From Oenanthe sinensis (taxonomy: Eukaryota; Streptophyta; Magnoliopsida; Apiales; Apiaceae), in the NCBI GenBank assembly GCA_028671895.1, contig JAPMAC010000207.1:8122001-8186000 (forward strand): a stretch of 64,000 nucleotides of DNA. The letters are read 5' to 3'. Numbering within the stretch: position 1 is the first letter of the stretch; every line of letters begins with the position of its first letter. The notes under the pieces were generated by a model. The model had not been told where the DNA came from. It worked only from the letters and a program-made list of their open reading frames with translations, and made no database searches. Below are positions 32,701 through 46,376 of the stretch, piece after piece. Position numbers and translations under genes: made by a program.

Positions 32701-34860
32701 TGGTAAGCAGTGAGAACTTTGAAGTCAGATAGTGGAACTGCATTTCGCGAGTGAAGTTCTAAGTGAAGTCTGCACTGAAAAAGGTACTTTGAAGCTGAAG
32801 CAATTAACACAGCATGCTGCTTTATTCAACAAGATCGTGAAAAGACATCATTTGAGTTAATGGCCAACCAGAAGCAAACACTGAAGCTCTTTCGTGTGTT
32901 TGGAGGGAATTGATTTTTAATGAAGACTTATTTGAGTATCTTGACAAGAAGTTAAGGCTCATGGAACAATTCTCCTCGGCTACTCAGAAGTGATTAAAAG
33001 TCTGAATGTGACGACCAACTACACCAAGCTCCAGTGCATTCAATCGAACGACCATTCTGAATCATTGACAAATTCAGATACTGATGTTGAAGCTGAGGTT
33101 GCAGAAGGAATCAATGACAACGATGATGATTCAGATCCTTAGTGGAAATCCACTGTAGAAGGTGAAGGATCTTCAACACATCCTAGCAGCAACTCAGGAG
33201 GAGCAAATAAAAGATGGATCTACTAGTCATGCTCAACAATGAAGATCAAAGGATTTCATTAAGAACATTTCTGCCAAGACAAAAGGTTTGAAGTCAAATT
33301 CTATCCTGGAGTCTCGTTCTTAGTGATTCGGATTCTTGTGTAGAGGCTAGAAGTGCTAATCGAAATGATCATATATCTTTCGGGACCAAGTTGGGAAAAA
33401 GAAATTGTCAACTTACAATTGGTATCACCCATCAATTGGTATCCCAAAGAATATTAGAAAAGCACAGATTGATCCAGATTGAGTGATTGCAAAGCAAAAT
33501 GATCTCAATCAGTTAGAAGGCAGAAACCATTGAAGCTGGAACCCAGACCACTAAAGTCGAAGCTGAATCTGGTACAGTAAGGGTTCTCAGAAACTGGATG
33601 ACTTTTTGGCATTGCTATGAGGGGCAAAGCCAAACTGGTTGCTACAGGACTTTAAAGCAGAAGGTATCGATGATGATGGAAACGGAATCTTCGGGACTTT
33701 CAAGATCAAGCAGTAAGCACCAGTGACAAGACTTGATACCTTGGGACTCATCAATGGGGACCTAACAATTTTCAGGGACTCAACGATTAGGACCTATCAC
33801 ATGTGGAGCATTCAAGCATGAAGATCTATCAGATGAATGTGAACAAGTGCACTCCTGAATGGTGAGCTAGAAGTTAAAGTTGATGTACATCATTTCCTGG
33901 ACTTTGAAGTTGCAGATCCATTGGAATTTGTATATCATTCTCTTCGCAAGCTCTTCTATGACGGAGATAGGGGTTCAAGCAAAACGTCAAGGACATGGTA
34001 TGACACTCTGACTGTTAATTACTTTAATATGATTTTACAGTAGAGTAAGTTATACACACATATCTCTCCAGAATGCAAGGCACACACAATGTTATATATG
34101 TGCTAAGTATACCATGAGTATATTATATGTGGGTCTACTAACGAAAATTTGGCAAGATATATTTTTGCTAAGTTAATGCAGAGTAGGTACAAAATGAGCA
34201 TGTTGGAAGAGTTTCAATTCTTTCTGGATTATAATTAATTCGAAAGAATGATGGCAATTAAAGGAAGTCAAGGATCTTTTGAAGATGCACAATTTGGAAG
34301 ATTCTAGACCTGCCAAGACTACTTTCCAACAGACCACTAAGCTTGATCAGGGCAAATCAGGTATATGAACTGAAGTGACAAGCTATAGAGGTATGATAAG
34401 CTCATTACTTATTCAAGTGCACAAAGACCATATATTTTATTCTCGATATGCCTATGTGCAAGTTTACAAGTGGAAATTAGAGAATCTTATCTTATAGCTA
34501 AGTTATGAATTGTTAGACATCTTAGGGGATCACCAATTCTTGGAATCTGGGACCCTTAAGATAATAGGTTTAACCTAATTGGCTATATAGATATAGATAA
34601 TGCAGGTTGTACGAAAGACAGGGAAGTCATTCCTAGAAGCTGTCAATTTCCAACAACTCTGTTGAACTCTTCATACCACTGAAGGAACAAGCTAATGGAC
34701 ATCAGGTATCATTTCTTTTGAGAGTTGTCCTTAGTCGAATAACTTGCAGATGTTTGCTAAATAACTTGGTGAATTTATTTTATCTAAGGTGGTTAGTAAA
34801 TTTGGGATGTTACTTATATGCATATTTGTTGGAAATCCCATATGCAAGGAATTCTTAAAT
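29776..34860 (+). pseudogene. SIRE-D gag-pol remnant, heavily decayed
   Basis: Leader 29776-30560 contains a few GATCGAGATCGA words (30327-30420). Gag remnant starts at ATG 30561 and reads MAP, a stop, then NQFKIPVFDRDQ followed by another stop. Pol order is still traceable by weak similarity to SIRE-Y: integrase C-part near 32800-32950, an RT block near 33820 (KIYQMNVNKC against VYQMDVKSAF), an RT YVDD-region remnant near 34095-34200, an RT-end remnant near 34380-34440 (SYRGMI), and RNase H to about 34800. Stops and shifts occur every few dozen codons. No functional protein is possible. Confidence 0.8.
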
Positions 34861-37800
34861 AAGTTCACAAGTATTAAATTTTCAATATTCAAAGACTTGT
34901 GAATTTATTTGAAATCCAGTACCTCATGCTTTTTGCTATTAGTTTAATTATCTTGCTTGCAATGTATTATGCATAAGTGATAGTTAAATTATTTAGCATA
35001 AGCATTTAATTTATTTTAATTTATTTAAATCATGATGATATATAAAACCATTTAGTAAAATATATGTTCCATGATTTAAGTAAATTAAAATAAATTAGAA
35101 GCATAATTATTTGTATATTAAATATTAGATAAGAATTAGTCAATGATATCTTGCTTAATTGCTTTGATATTTTGCTCTAAGAGTCTTAAAATATTTTATT
35201 ACAGGTAATTGTGATGCTTTTGATATTAGTGACGGTATTTAGAATTTCTGTTCTAAATAATTAATGCATATTTCAAAACTCACTAATATTATTAGATATG
35301 GCGTAGGAAGTTAAATGCTAATATTCAATCTAATGAATATTTTAGTATTTAGCGAATTTATTTTATCTTATTGAAATTATGGATTGAAGCAATTCAATGG
35401 TTATTAGTTTCATAATTTTAATTTGATAAAATAACAGAAGCACAATTTCTTGCATCTTGAAATTATTGATAAATATCGAATAATTGGTATCAGCGTGCAA
35501 TTAATTGTGATATGCTTATTGTTCTACTGAATAATTGCCATGTATAGTTTTTATAAATGCATGTGATTGGCAATTGCTTAGTACAACATAAGTATTTAAT
35601 TTATTTTGGTTTATTTAAATCATGATGATATAAAACAATTCAATGAAATATCTGTTCCATGATTTAAATAAATTAAAATAAATTCGAAGCATAATTATTA
35701 GTAGTATAAATATTTTCTTTTATTACTTTGTGATAATAGAATAATATTTTATTACAAAATAATTGTGATATATTGATACTAATGGATTTACTTAGTTTTT
35801 ATTTTTAGAAACAATTGGTATCAATATATTTAGTTTTCTTTCTTTGACTGGTTTACAATCCTGAATGTATTTAAAAGAAATTTTTGTCTATTTCTTTTTC
35901 AAAATATTTTATGCAAAGATACATTCATTTGTCTATCAGTTTAAGTTAAGAAAACTTAAGAATTCTTTTTCAAAACTTCTCTTTTGAAAAAATTTTCTTA
36001 AGGATAATCTTTCTATTCTATCGAAACTTTATTCCCTCCCAAAAGCTTGTTTTAAATGTTTTATCTTTAAAAGTTTTTTCTCTCTTTTGAAAATGTGTTT
36101 TAACTTCGAGGTACCAATCACTTGTAAAATGATTTGTTTTCAAATCCTTGTTTCAATGTATGTTTCACATTGATTCATAGTACCAAAACAGTGATTGTTG
36201 CTTTGAAGGCCTTGTAATGTATTGTTAAGCATACATTCAACCCCAATTGTCATGTTTTTATTTAAAGTCGGGGATATTATCAGGCAGAAGAAAATGATGT
36301 AAATCATAATTGTATTATGAGTCGGAAAATCATTGTCTTCTATCTGATATGGATGATTTGCAAAAAATGTTTTCAAAACATGCAGTGCTTAGGTTTAATG
36401 GAAAAGAATCATTTTATTGAGATATAATTTGGTAGAAGAGTTGAATTTCTTCTTTGGTGTAAATTCCCGCGTTTTATTATGGGAAGTTTGCCTTATAAGA
36501 AATTCATAAGAGATAGAAACTTTTTCTCTGATACTCCCGCGTTTTATTATGGGATAAGCATCTGAAAGAAATTTCTATTGGTGTCATGCTCTTAAATGAT
36601 AAATTTTTTTTGATCTGACAAAACTCTTTTATTAAAGTGCTTTAATGCAATCCATTACCATTCCTTATTATATTTTTCCTTCTCCTTGAGTTGAAAAATA
36701 TGTTTTGGAATGTTAAGGTGATTATTTCTTTATCTCATTTATTGATTCTATCCGTTTAGCCCCCAGTGGCTACAGAAGCTGGCCAGGAGGTTGAAAACCC
36801 ATCAATCTCTGACCCAGGCCTTAATACCAAACACTCATTTCATCCACTTCCATATATTAACCCTTGGAGTTATAAGGAACATATGTTTGTTAGAGGTTGA
36901 TAAGGGAGAAATAAGGATGAAGTCGGAAGTGCACCCACAGCTCTACCTCCAGCGAAGTAAAGAAGTATATAAAATGAGGTATCTGTAAGCTCATCTGTAT
37001 TTTCTCAAAAAGATGCAGAGCTGAAAAGGCAATAAAACTGTCTCTGGAATCATTCTCTCAACAGGGTGAGTCCATTGAAATTCGCTCGTCAGCCAGAGCA
37101 TCTTGTAATGAGTCAAGCACACCACTGGCATTCACGCTGATGGTAAGCCTAAACAGATATATTTTAGGGACACATTGCAAGACGTGCACAGTGTGAGGTA
37201 TAGGCATGTTAACAAAACACCCGTCATTGGGTTACGAGGGAAACGTAGACTCTAATTTGCCATTCATTACATTGTCTACTACGTCGCCCCTCCTGGAAGG
37301 AACATTTCCAGATCCTGAAAAGGAATGTGCACCTCCCGTTTACGGAGAAGGTGTGAGGCAACTCCTTGATAGAACAAGGCAGGATTCCCAAAAAGATTTT
37401 AAAATCTTGGGATAACCCATCTCAAAGAGGTGAGGCTCTACTAGACAGTGATTTAGCAATTGCTATTGAGTCTGGTGTGAGACAGTGCTTATGCATGATA
37501 GATCAAGAACACCTCTACGAGGCAAATTCTCCACTTGATAGTGATTCAGTTCATTCTGATGAATCAGGTGTTGGGAATATGTATGGATTGACGGATTTCA
37601 CTTGCAGGTACAGAAGGCTACATTTGGAATGCAGAGTGAAAGTGAGAGAGAGAAACACTTAAGTGAAAGTGAGGGAGAGATACACTTGAGTGAGAGATAG
37701 GGAGAGAAAGAGAGAAATACTTAAAATGCTCAATGCTAAAGTGTAAACACCGACAGAACGTAGTAGAAGTGAGGAAACCATAAGCCAAACACTTACCCTT

Positions 37801-38747
37801 GCTACTTGCTACTTCTGGAAGAAAAGTTACTATTTTTTCCCGATCAACGACAGACGAGAACCTTCTTTGGGAGACAAACCATCTAAAAGAGAACCTAACA
37901 ATTGGTATTAACAATTGGTATCTTCAAAAGTGGGCCTTTGGAGGATTCCTCAACTAAGGGGGAGAAGTTATAGTAAGAAAAAGTTATAGTTATAACAAGT
38001 TTATAAACAGGGAGAAGTTATAGTGTTATAGTTATAACAAGAAAAAGGAGAAGTTAATAAAGTCTTATCTTCATAACCTTCGGAAAAGCTAATATCCTAA
38101 AGGAGTCGCATGATTCTAAGGGAAGAGGCCATTGGAGGATTCTAAGGGAAGATCCTTGAAGAAAGGGGGTTCGTATCCTTAGGGGGAGATTTTAGACTGG
38201 AAAAAGAAAATCTTATCTTCGGATCCTGAGGGGAAACAACAGAAGATGGGAGAATCAAGAAACTGTATCCTAGACTTGAAAGGAGTTGTCAGAAGAAGAT
38301 TCCTAATGCAAGTGGGAAGAACAGAAAAGAAATGACTATTCCATTGATTTTCTAAAGGGAGAAGAAGAATAAGAAGGAGAATCACATTCGTAGGGGGAGA
38401 ACATTATTTGAGCTATGTTCAGTATTTGTTGAAGACATACCCAGGAATTGATTCTTATGATGCTCTGTTCATGATAAGTTCTTTAAGTTCAAACTGAAGG
38501 ATTTTGAAACGGAGAAAGCTCAAACAGACAGAAATGAAAACGATACAATTTGATTATCAGTTCAGCGTCAGAGGAACAAGCATCTTTCGTTTCAGTCACA
38601 CAAGAATTCTGGAAATGCAATATTTGATCCAGAAAAAACCAGTAGCATTATTTATAAGTCTCGGACATTCTTTTTCTAGTTGTTAGTTGAGTTATCCTCC
38701 CTAGGTTATTTGTTTGCTAAAAGTTTAACAATCAAATAGGGGGAGAT
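34861..38747 (+). other. SIRE-D post-pol region, no supported ORF
   Basis: AT-rich non-coding DNA where the envelope-like ORF would lie. It holds a diverged direct repeat (about 34996-35240 and 35587-35790, sharing TTATTTAAATCATGATGATA) and a 20-bp word repeated at 36465 and 36535. PPT-like purine tracts containing AGGGGGAGA lie near 37958, 38176, 38391 and at 38734-38747, the last touching the 3' LTR. Confidence 0.7.
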
Positions 38748-40295
38748 TGTTGGAAACGACGAAGCTGTATAAATAGTAATCGTGATAACTCAACACTAGA
38801 ACAGGACAAGTAAATAATACTACGATTACACAGAAATCAGCAAGACATGAAGACAAGGCAAATACAGTGAATCAAGACATTAGAAGAAGTTTTGAAGTCT
38901 ACTACAGGTCACTGAAAGAAGTTCATTTATATGTTCATGCTCAGTGAAGAATAATGTTTAAAGACTTTCAGGGTTTCAGAAGTGTTGAAGATTCAGTATA
39001 GCAGTGCCACTAAAAGATTTCAGTGTAACAGCATTGATTGAAGATAGACAGTGTTTGAAGCATAGGAATCTAGAAGAATTGAAGACATGGTAAAGACAAA
39101 GGTTAAAGAAGACAGCTACAGTCTTGAAGTTATACTCACTGACAATCAGTGAAGAACAGAGAATGAAGTATTCAAGATTGTAGTAGTAATGAAGACGTTG
39201 TCGAAGTACCAGAAAAGATTCTAGTGAAGTTACATTGTTTATTAACAGTTAATGTTCGAACCACTTATTGGGAAGCCACATTACCAATTGAACATGGTAA
39301 TCTATTCAGAAGCAAGTACCCTATCAAGACTAGTCACTTATGAACCAGACCGTTGCATCAAGTGTCAGGACATTGATAGCAAGTTTATGTCAGTAGTAGA
39401 GATCCATGTTCAAGAGCTTGTTGAAGAATATTGAAGAAGCTAGGGAAACTTGCTCATAAAGGTTAATCCACAATTAGTCACTAAAGAAAGTCAACATTCG
39501 ATGAGTGCATATTTGCCAAGGCAAATGTCGATCCACAGCAGATCGAGATGCGGATCGAGATTGATTATTAAAGGTAAAACATTGCAAGGCAAATGTCGAT
39601 CCACGGCAGATCGAGATGCGGGTCGAGATTTACAATTGAAGTAAAACATTGCAAGGCAAATCTCTGTCCACGGCAGATCGAGATCGAGATCGAGATTCTC
39701 ACAGATCGAGATCGAGATTCTCATAGATCGAGATCGAGATTTTCACAGATCGAGATCGAGATCGAGATTGTCAACCAAGATCGAGATCGAGATGGGTCCA
39801 GGCCTAGATCGAGATACGGGTCGATATGTAGCATTTAATGTTCAAGGGACAAGTGGCTTATTGTGAACGGTTGATCCAGAGTGGTTGGGAAAGTACTTTT
39901 TGTTAACGAGTCCTGATTAGGCCACGTACACAAAAAGGACAAGATCAAGTCTACAAGTCATAGATTACAAAGTAGTATAAATAGAAGTACTTGTGTAACA
40001 TTTCAATAGAGAGCATAGAACGCAATGTAAAGCAATATTGAGAAAAACACTTGTAATAGAGAGGGAGTATATTCACAGAGCTTAGTATCATTTACTCCTC
40101 TCTCTTTACTTCTGTTGTACTATTGTAATGAATGTTGTAGCAAATCCTTCAATGAATATAAAGATATATTCTTGAAATTCTGTGTTGATTTATTACATAA
40201 TATTTATTGCTTCTCATTGCTTCTCATATTCCTTAAATCGTAAAAAGTTGTATTCACCCCCCCCCCCCCCCTCTACAACACATTTGGACCTAACA
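38748..40295 (+). repeat. SIRE-D 3' LTR
   Basis: Same ends as the 5' LTR. It is 34 bp longer because of one extra GATCGA unit near 39700, a duplicated TTGCTTCTCA block near 40206 and a longer C-run near 40257. TSD CAAGG follows. Confidence 0.92.
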
Positions 40296-40300
40296 CAAGG

Positions 40301-43300
40301 TTTGTCTCTTCAACCGTTTGATTCATCCATGCACTCTTTCTGGTGCCATGGTTTTATTTCTCCACACTTGCTCTTTTCGGTCATTGACCTCTACCATTCG
40401 TAAGACACATTTGCTTACCATCTCTATGATTTCTTAATATAACTCATGCCTAGCATTCACATTGCTTTCTCGTAATATCGACGTAGGGCACGCAGGGTTT
40501 TCGTATTATAAATATTGCGAAACTACGCCAACGTATACGTATTTTCTATCATGCGTCAGAACTTACCAGTATTAATATCCTCGAGCTTAACTTTTCTCAT
40601 ACGTCAAATCTCGTTACCACTTTTCACGATAATATTTCTAGACTATGAAGTCTCTCACTCCATGCTTTCTTTCCTCTCTGATTAGATTAGCGTACAGGCG
40701 GGTTCCTTCTTGATACCCAAACATTTCCTCGTTCTTTGTCTTAGTCCTAAAGTGAGGGAGATCGACATTATTCTTTCGTACAAAACTTCGTAAGGTGGCG
40801 TGACAACATTCTGAATGTAACTATTCTCGAATGAAAACTCTATCCGTAGTACGTGATTTTCCCGACTCTTCTCGATATCCAAGGTATAAACCTTTTTATG
40901 AAGTGCTATCTTTGCACGAGATTTTAACTGGAGATCCTTTTATTGGATAACATTGCAATAAAATGATCCGAGTGATTTGAAGATAAATAAAATCACTTCC
41001 AAATGTATATGAGAAAAGGAAACTTTTGATATGAATGAGAACAACCATATATGTACTGGTGATGGAAAGTCTTTAGCATCATTTGGCTTTCCAACGCATA
41101 ATTGGGTGGCGTCCCACCAGACTTTTGTCACACAGACAAGAAGTCACACCATATGCATTGTCAATCCCAATCAGATGACGAATTGTCAAACATAAGAAGA
41201 AGGAACAAAATGATGTTGAAAAGATATAAGCAGTTTTCCTTCCTTAATGCGTTACGGAACTTTAACATAAAATAGGTCCGTACTTATCTAGGATTCGATA
41301 TTACAAAGTCTCAAACCTAACATCCCAACTCTAGAATTCCGGCTTGAATACCTCTATGGCACTCAGGCTCTTCATAAGTCATAAACTCTCATCGGTGAAA
41401 TTTAATGCTTTTATAACTCAGGTGCAGATACTATAGCTATCGACTGCGATCATGAGTCGGATACCTTAACTAATGTTTATAACGACCTCTAGTCCACAAG
41501 TTCTCACTTCCTTTAGTACATTGGGTCTTTCCCAATTCCCAACAATTTTACTATGTCAACAAATCTCCTTTGTTACACATTAATTTCCCCGAATTTAACT
41601 GTACTCGACCAAATCTCACACTTTAGAGAAAATGGCAAACAATCTCTTTCATCTTTCTAAGACTAATTACATTCGTCCTTCGTTCCCTCTTTTCATCTTT
41701 TGGGTAGATCGAAATATCATTTATAAATACCTTGGCCATCGGTCCAATCATTTCTAAAAATTTTATTGATTAACTCCATAAAAGTTATAGGTGTATTCAT
41801 TAATCCAATTGACATCCCAACACTCATAATGTTCATAACTTTTATCGAATGCACCTTTGGCAAATCATCTAGGTCCATCTCTATTTCACGATATGTGATC
41901 CTCAAATCTATCCTCGAAGGGTAAATTATGATTCCAAAGGGTCGGATAATCTCTATCCATGGTTAGGATATTCATTCCTAATTGAAATCTTAATCTTAAT
42001 CAATTTTGGCAATCAACACACTGACTCATGGTGTTATCCTTTTCTTCAACAATCAAAACAAGTGCACCTCATGGTGACACTTTCAATCTCATCATGCCTT
42101 TCTCTAATACTCCTTATAATTGAGTGATTAATCCTTTTTATCTTGGTAGATGCAAACTTCTAAATGGCTCTGATGCTAGTGTTATTCCCGTCACTAGATC
42201 GATGTTAAATTATATAATTCTGTTAGGTAACACCTCATAAGGTCGCTAATAATTACATCCTCAACCCATTAACTACTACATACACTTTTTGTTTTCCATA
42301 TATTTCCTCTATGGTACCAATCACGGTTGCCCAACAACCTATCCTCCAAAGTATAATATATCTTTCATTTCCATCGTAATCAAAATCCCTCAGTTTGTCT
42401 CTATGTCCTTTAACACAACTTCATCACTATCGTGTAATCTTAACTTTCACCACTTTATCTCTATCGTTAGTTTGAACATCCTTATGCAAACGATATTTTT
42501 CTCTCGACATTACGTCTATTCTCTTTTCTCAACCGAACTCATATCTCCGCTGAATGGCACTAGTAAATATTCTTACAATATTACTCTTCCTGCCTCAGTC
42601 TTGCACTTTCGAATCACCACTTCTAATACTTCCACTTTTCCTTATAACAATTTCTTGAATCATCACCAATTAATAAGTTATATTCATCACGACCATCTTA
42701 TTTGGTCACAGCATATGAGACAACCACTCAACAACTATTGTAACCTTAATTCATAATATTCCATACTTAGGTTATTTCTTCATATTCCCAATTTCAACTT
42801 CATCCATCTTCCCAAATATTTAGGAAAGTATTTGTAGGACTGTCATATTACTCAACAGGCTATCAAGCACAACACGGGAGATATGCTAGATCACTATTAC
42901 TTATCAGGTTACTAGCTAAGGGGAGATTCCTCACAACTTGTACCAATTTCATGCTCATACATTTATCGTCTGGTCCTTCCGACCGTCACTTTCAAACTCA
43001 TGGTCTACACGACATATGGTATATTACCAAAAGGACGAGACATACTATCCATTTTGTAGTCTCAATCAATTCACACCTAAGGGTTTATAATTGTATTATG
43101 GGACCTCTTTCCCTGAACCATTTATCTCAACTAAACCATAAAATCTCGATGAATGCTCAGAACCCTCCTTTCTGTCCGTAGTCCCACCACTACCAGAAGG
43201 AGCTTTATACCAACATTTACACACTGGGTCATTCATACTTTTCATCCTGACCACAATATCCCGAATTCGTGGGTCACTACACTAAGAGGCTCACTTTGAT

Positions 43301-43693
43301 CAGAAAATACTTAACATACTTAGAAGATACAATAAATGTGTGTCTTAATTCCTCATTACGACTTCATACCATATCAATACTACGCCTCGTCTTAACATTT
43401 ATCCTCGACTTCTTCTCCCCAATAGATTCCTCGAAATCGTTATACTTATCAACTTTGTACAAAATATATCATTGCCTCTTCCGGAATGATCTTGCCAATT
43501 TTCGTCCACAATCTATATCCCAAATGTCATTCATAAATCTCCTCACTACTAACTCCAAGTAGATGACCTTTTCTTAACTCATTCATTGGTACTACATCCG
43601 GTAGTCCAATTACGAACTCTACATGAGTTCTCACGTAATCCTCTTATATATTAATAACTCTTAACACTCTCGTATCTAAGTACTATAACTCAT
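40301..43693 (-). pseudogene. Tekay-2 gag-pol remnant
   Basis: Degenerate Ty3/Gypsy polyprotein on the minus strand. RT begins near 42070, with a decayed version of the family's WGAPVLFVKKKDG block. A piece near 41780-41905 (TPITFMELINKIF) matches the RT segment preceding YVDD. An integrase C-terminal remnant (PPYEVLYERIM) lies near 40780. Gag and protease would occupy 42.1-43.7 kb but are not readable. Many stops. The plus-strand ORFs here (for example 42289-42756) are antisense shadows. Confidence 0.65.
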
Positions 43694-43705
43694 GCTCTGA
43701 TACCA
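43694..43705 (-). other. Tekay-2 primer binding site
   Basis: TGGTATCAGAGC on the minus strand, four bases from the LTR end at 43710 (GGGGGCGTTACA). It matches the plant initiator tRNA-Met primer. Confidence 0.85.
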
Positions 43706-43709
43706 TTTC

Positions 43710-45910
43710 TGTAACGCCCCCAAATCCGGGGTCTGGGATTTGGGTCGCCACGTCATCATCCAATCCTTTAAAACCTGCAATACTCGACAATTCAACAAAA
43801 TCACATCATAGACCCCTCTCTCTCACACATACAAGTTATAGCCTTAGAAACGATATACAACAAGTACCATTAGTTATTACAAACCAAATGTACTTAACCA
43901 GGATCTCACGCTATCAATGATAGCCTCTACCTGAAGTGACATTGATAACTAGATCAATACTGAAACCTATCCACTTACTCCTGCGGAATAGTTCTGAACC
44001 GAACCATCTCAAAGGTGAATCTCCTACTTTCCTTCCTTGAAGTATGGAACCAATCGAATGTCTTCTCGCTTTCTCTGAAAAATTTAATATAAAGCAAGAA
44101 TGAGCGAAAGAATGCTCAGCAAATTATCCACCCAATTATCTATGTGACTCTCATCCAAGAACATGATAATCACTACTATCTCAATAGTGTAACATAGGTT
44201 ACCGATCTAGGGTAAGCATAGAAAAGTATCTCTCGACGATACATATAGTCAGAGTTTTCTGTTAAAAGTATTTATAATTAACATGAAGTTTAGAAAAATA
44301 TAATCCGAACAATTTAGTTCATTATATAAAATAAGACACTATCAAATATAGTGTTACCACTCTTTCATACTTCCTCTGAAGCCTTTGAAATAGAACTGAA
44401 CTATTTAAGTTCACAGCTTTGAAATAATATATCAATAACTTAGCAAAATAGCATCAATTATAGCTTTGCTAAACTCCCATAAAATAATGAGTACGCAGTT
44501 CAAGATACTGTAATAATAGTTGTTTCTTATCATAAGAAAACCAAATCACTTTGAACCATACCACTTGTAAGGTTTAAAATCCAGTAAAACATTTTAAGGA
44601 TTTATAATCTGTTTGGTGTACCTCATGTACCCGCTTAAGTTTTCAAAATAACTTTTCGTCAAAATATATCTACTGACCTGTTGTGTTGTGATATATATAA
44701 AGAAATCAAGAGTGAGCAATATAGCTCATCAAGAACATATATAACTGTATATATATACTCTTTTTAAACATCGTTTAAAACTGCAATATTATGCACACTT
44801 TACGTACTCTACGAGTTTACAAAATAAACTTTTTGTCAAAGTAGTTTGAATGAGTACGAGGATCTCAACATATCAACAACTGACAACACCCTCGGTAAAT
44901 CAGCTCATAGGCTTTCATTACGATGTTGCAGCACAATTCCAATTGGAAGATGGGACTATCTCTTGGAGCATCATCACGCTTCTACCGTACATACACGATG
45001 ATCAGTCGCAACATACGGCAGCTCTGGTTGTTTCTCTACATGTAGAAGGGGGAGCCACGGCGTTCTCTACCGTTAATTGGAATCACCCTAGACAGCATAC
45101 GGGCCATAGTGCTGGGCCGTGCGTCACTCGGCCTCTTACGCTAACTCCGAGTCCACTGGAATGATCTATAACCTGGAACTGGATTTTAATCCTAGTTTCC
45201 CCAAGTGTATTATACTTGTTAATAGATTCCTCTACCTAGCTTGGAACTAGAACTCATCTTAGTCCCCCAAGTATATCATACTTGTTAGTAGATTCATCTA
45301 TCTAACCTGGAACTAGAACTCAATCTTAGTCCCCCAAGTATATCGTACTTGTTAATAGATCCACAAAACTCTGAATGAGTACTGCCAGAATATTCGGGGC
45401 AGTCCTCTCACCACAAATGTGTGTTGACCTCCGTCAACTGATGTCTTTTATCAAGGGATGAAAACCATTTAAAACCACAACCCGGGAGTTAGTTGGAAAA
45501 CATCTCGTGTTTTGATATGTTGAAAACTCTACCCCAGTAGGCCAGTGATGCCAAAACGTAAACTCATTTGAGAAAGTAAATCACCCTTTATTTCCTAGAC
45601 CTCGTTCCCTATTTTTGATAAGTTCGAAAATATTTTATTCTTATTAGAAAGAATAAAATAGAAGATAATTAAATATTAGGGAACCCTTACTATTTTTAAA
45701 TAATTTTTCCGAAGGTCGAAATATTTTTAAATAATTATCAAAGACCTCCACAAATTTTTAAATCAATTTAGAATATTTAATAAATATTCAAATAATATTT
45801 ATTAAATAATTAAACAATTAATAACCCCTTTTTAAATGAATATTCAAGAATAATATTCATTTAATAAATAAATATCCAAATGATATTATTAATTGATAAT
45901 CAATGAATAA
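43710..45910 (-). repeat. Tekay-2 5' LTR, U5 side (part 1)
   Basis: The minus-strand LTR end GGGGGCGTTACA adjoins the PBS. No coding sequence is supported; the 44850-45164 ORF is a chance frame. Near 45600-45910 it becomes AT-rich and enters the ~86-bp repeat array interrupted by the Tat element. Confidence 0.8.
45830..45910. repeat. AT-rich ~86-bp repeat unit (left of Tat)
   Basis: One unit with TAAATGAATATTCAAGAATAATATTCATTT, whose halves form a hairpin. It belongs to the same array as 56042-56285. Confidence 0.75.
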
Positions 45911-46376
45911 TGTTGTGGAATAAAAACTAGGGTAGTTAATGCGGTGTATGTCGGAGCTTAACGAGCTTTAATGGCTGCACTTGTGTTTCGTAGCTTAATT
46001 CTGCTTTCACAAGATGCCTACGTATCTCTGTTGGGTTTAGAGAATCAAGCCAAAACGTAGTTCTAATAATGAGGGGTTAGGCCCTTTATATAGACGTGGA
46101 AAGTCTAAGAATTAGAGTGGATTTAGGAACCTTGATTGATAAGGTGTTTCCTAGAAGGATTCTGGATCCTTTGTAGAAGCAGTTTCCATGTAGGAATAGG
46201 TTTCCTTATAGTTGGACATAATTAATTAGCTGTATACTTAGCTAATTAATTAATTACGAATTTATTTATTAATTAGGGTTTCAAGCCTTAATAATTGGGC
46301 TTCCCCTTTGGACCAGATTAGGTACAATTAATGCCACATTAATTGTGTCTTTAGGGCTTACTTTCAACCCATATCA
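45911..46376 (-). repeat. Tat 3' LTR
   Basis: 466 bp. On the minus strand it begins TGATATGGGTTGAAAG and ends TTCCACAACA. PPT AGTTGGGGGGCAAA (minus strand) lies at 46377-46390. TATA box TCTATATAAAG on the minus strand at about 46084-46094. Confidence 0.93.

Larger units (their letters stand above)
28262..40295 (+). mobile_element. Non-autonomous Copia/SIRE element SIRE-D
   Basis: 12,034 bp inserted in the 3' part of the Tekay-2 interior. LTRs 28262-29775 (1,514 bp) and 38748-40295 (1,548 bp) begin TGTTGGAAACGACG and end GGACCTAACA. TSD CAAGG at 28257-28261 and 40296-40300. The LTRs differ essentially by indels only (a 1-bp indel near 28483, one extra GATCGA-type repeat, a short duplication, C-run length). 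The interior contains only wrecked gag and pol remnants, so the element must have moved with proteins from elsewhere. Confidence 0.92.

Noticed and set aside
42289..42756. 155-codon plus-strand ORF
   Set aside because: Antisense shadow over the decayed minus-strand Tekay-2 pol; low-complexity composition.
44850..45164. 104-codon ORF in the Tekay-2 5' LTR
   Set aside because: LTR sequence with no recognisable domain; chance frame.
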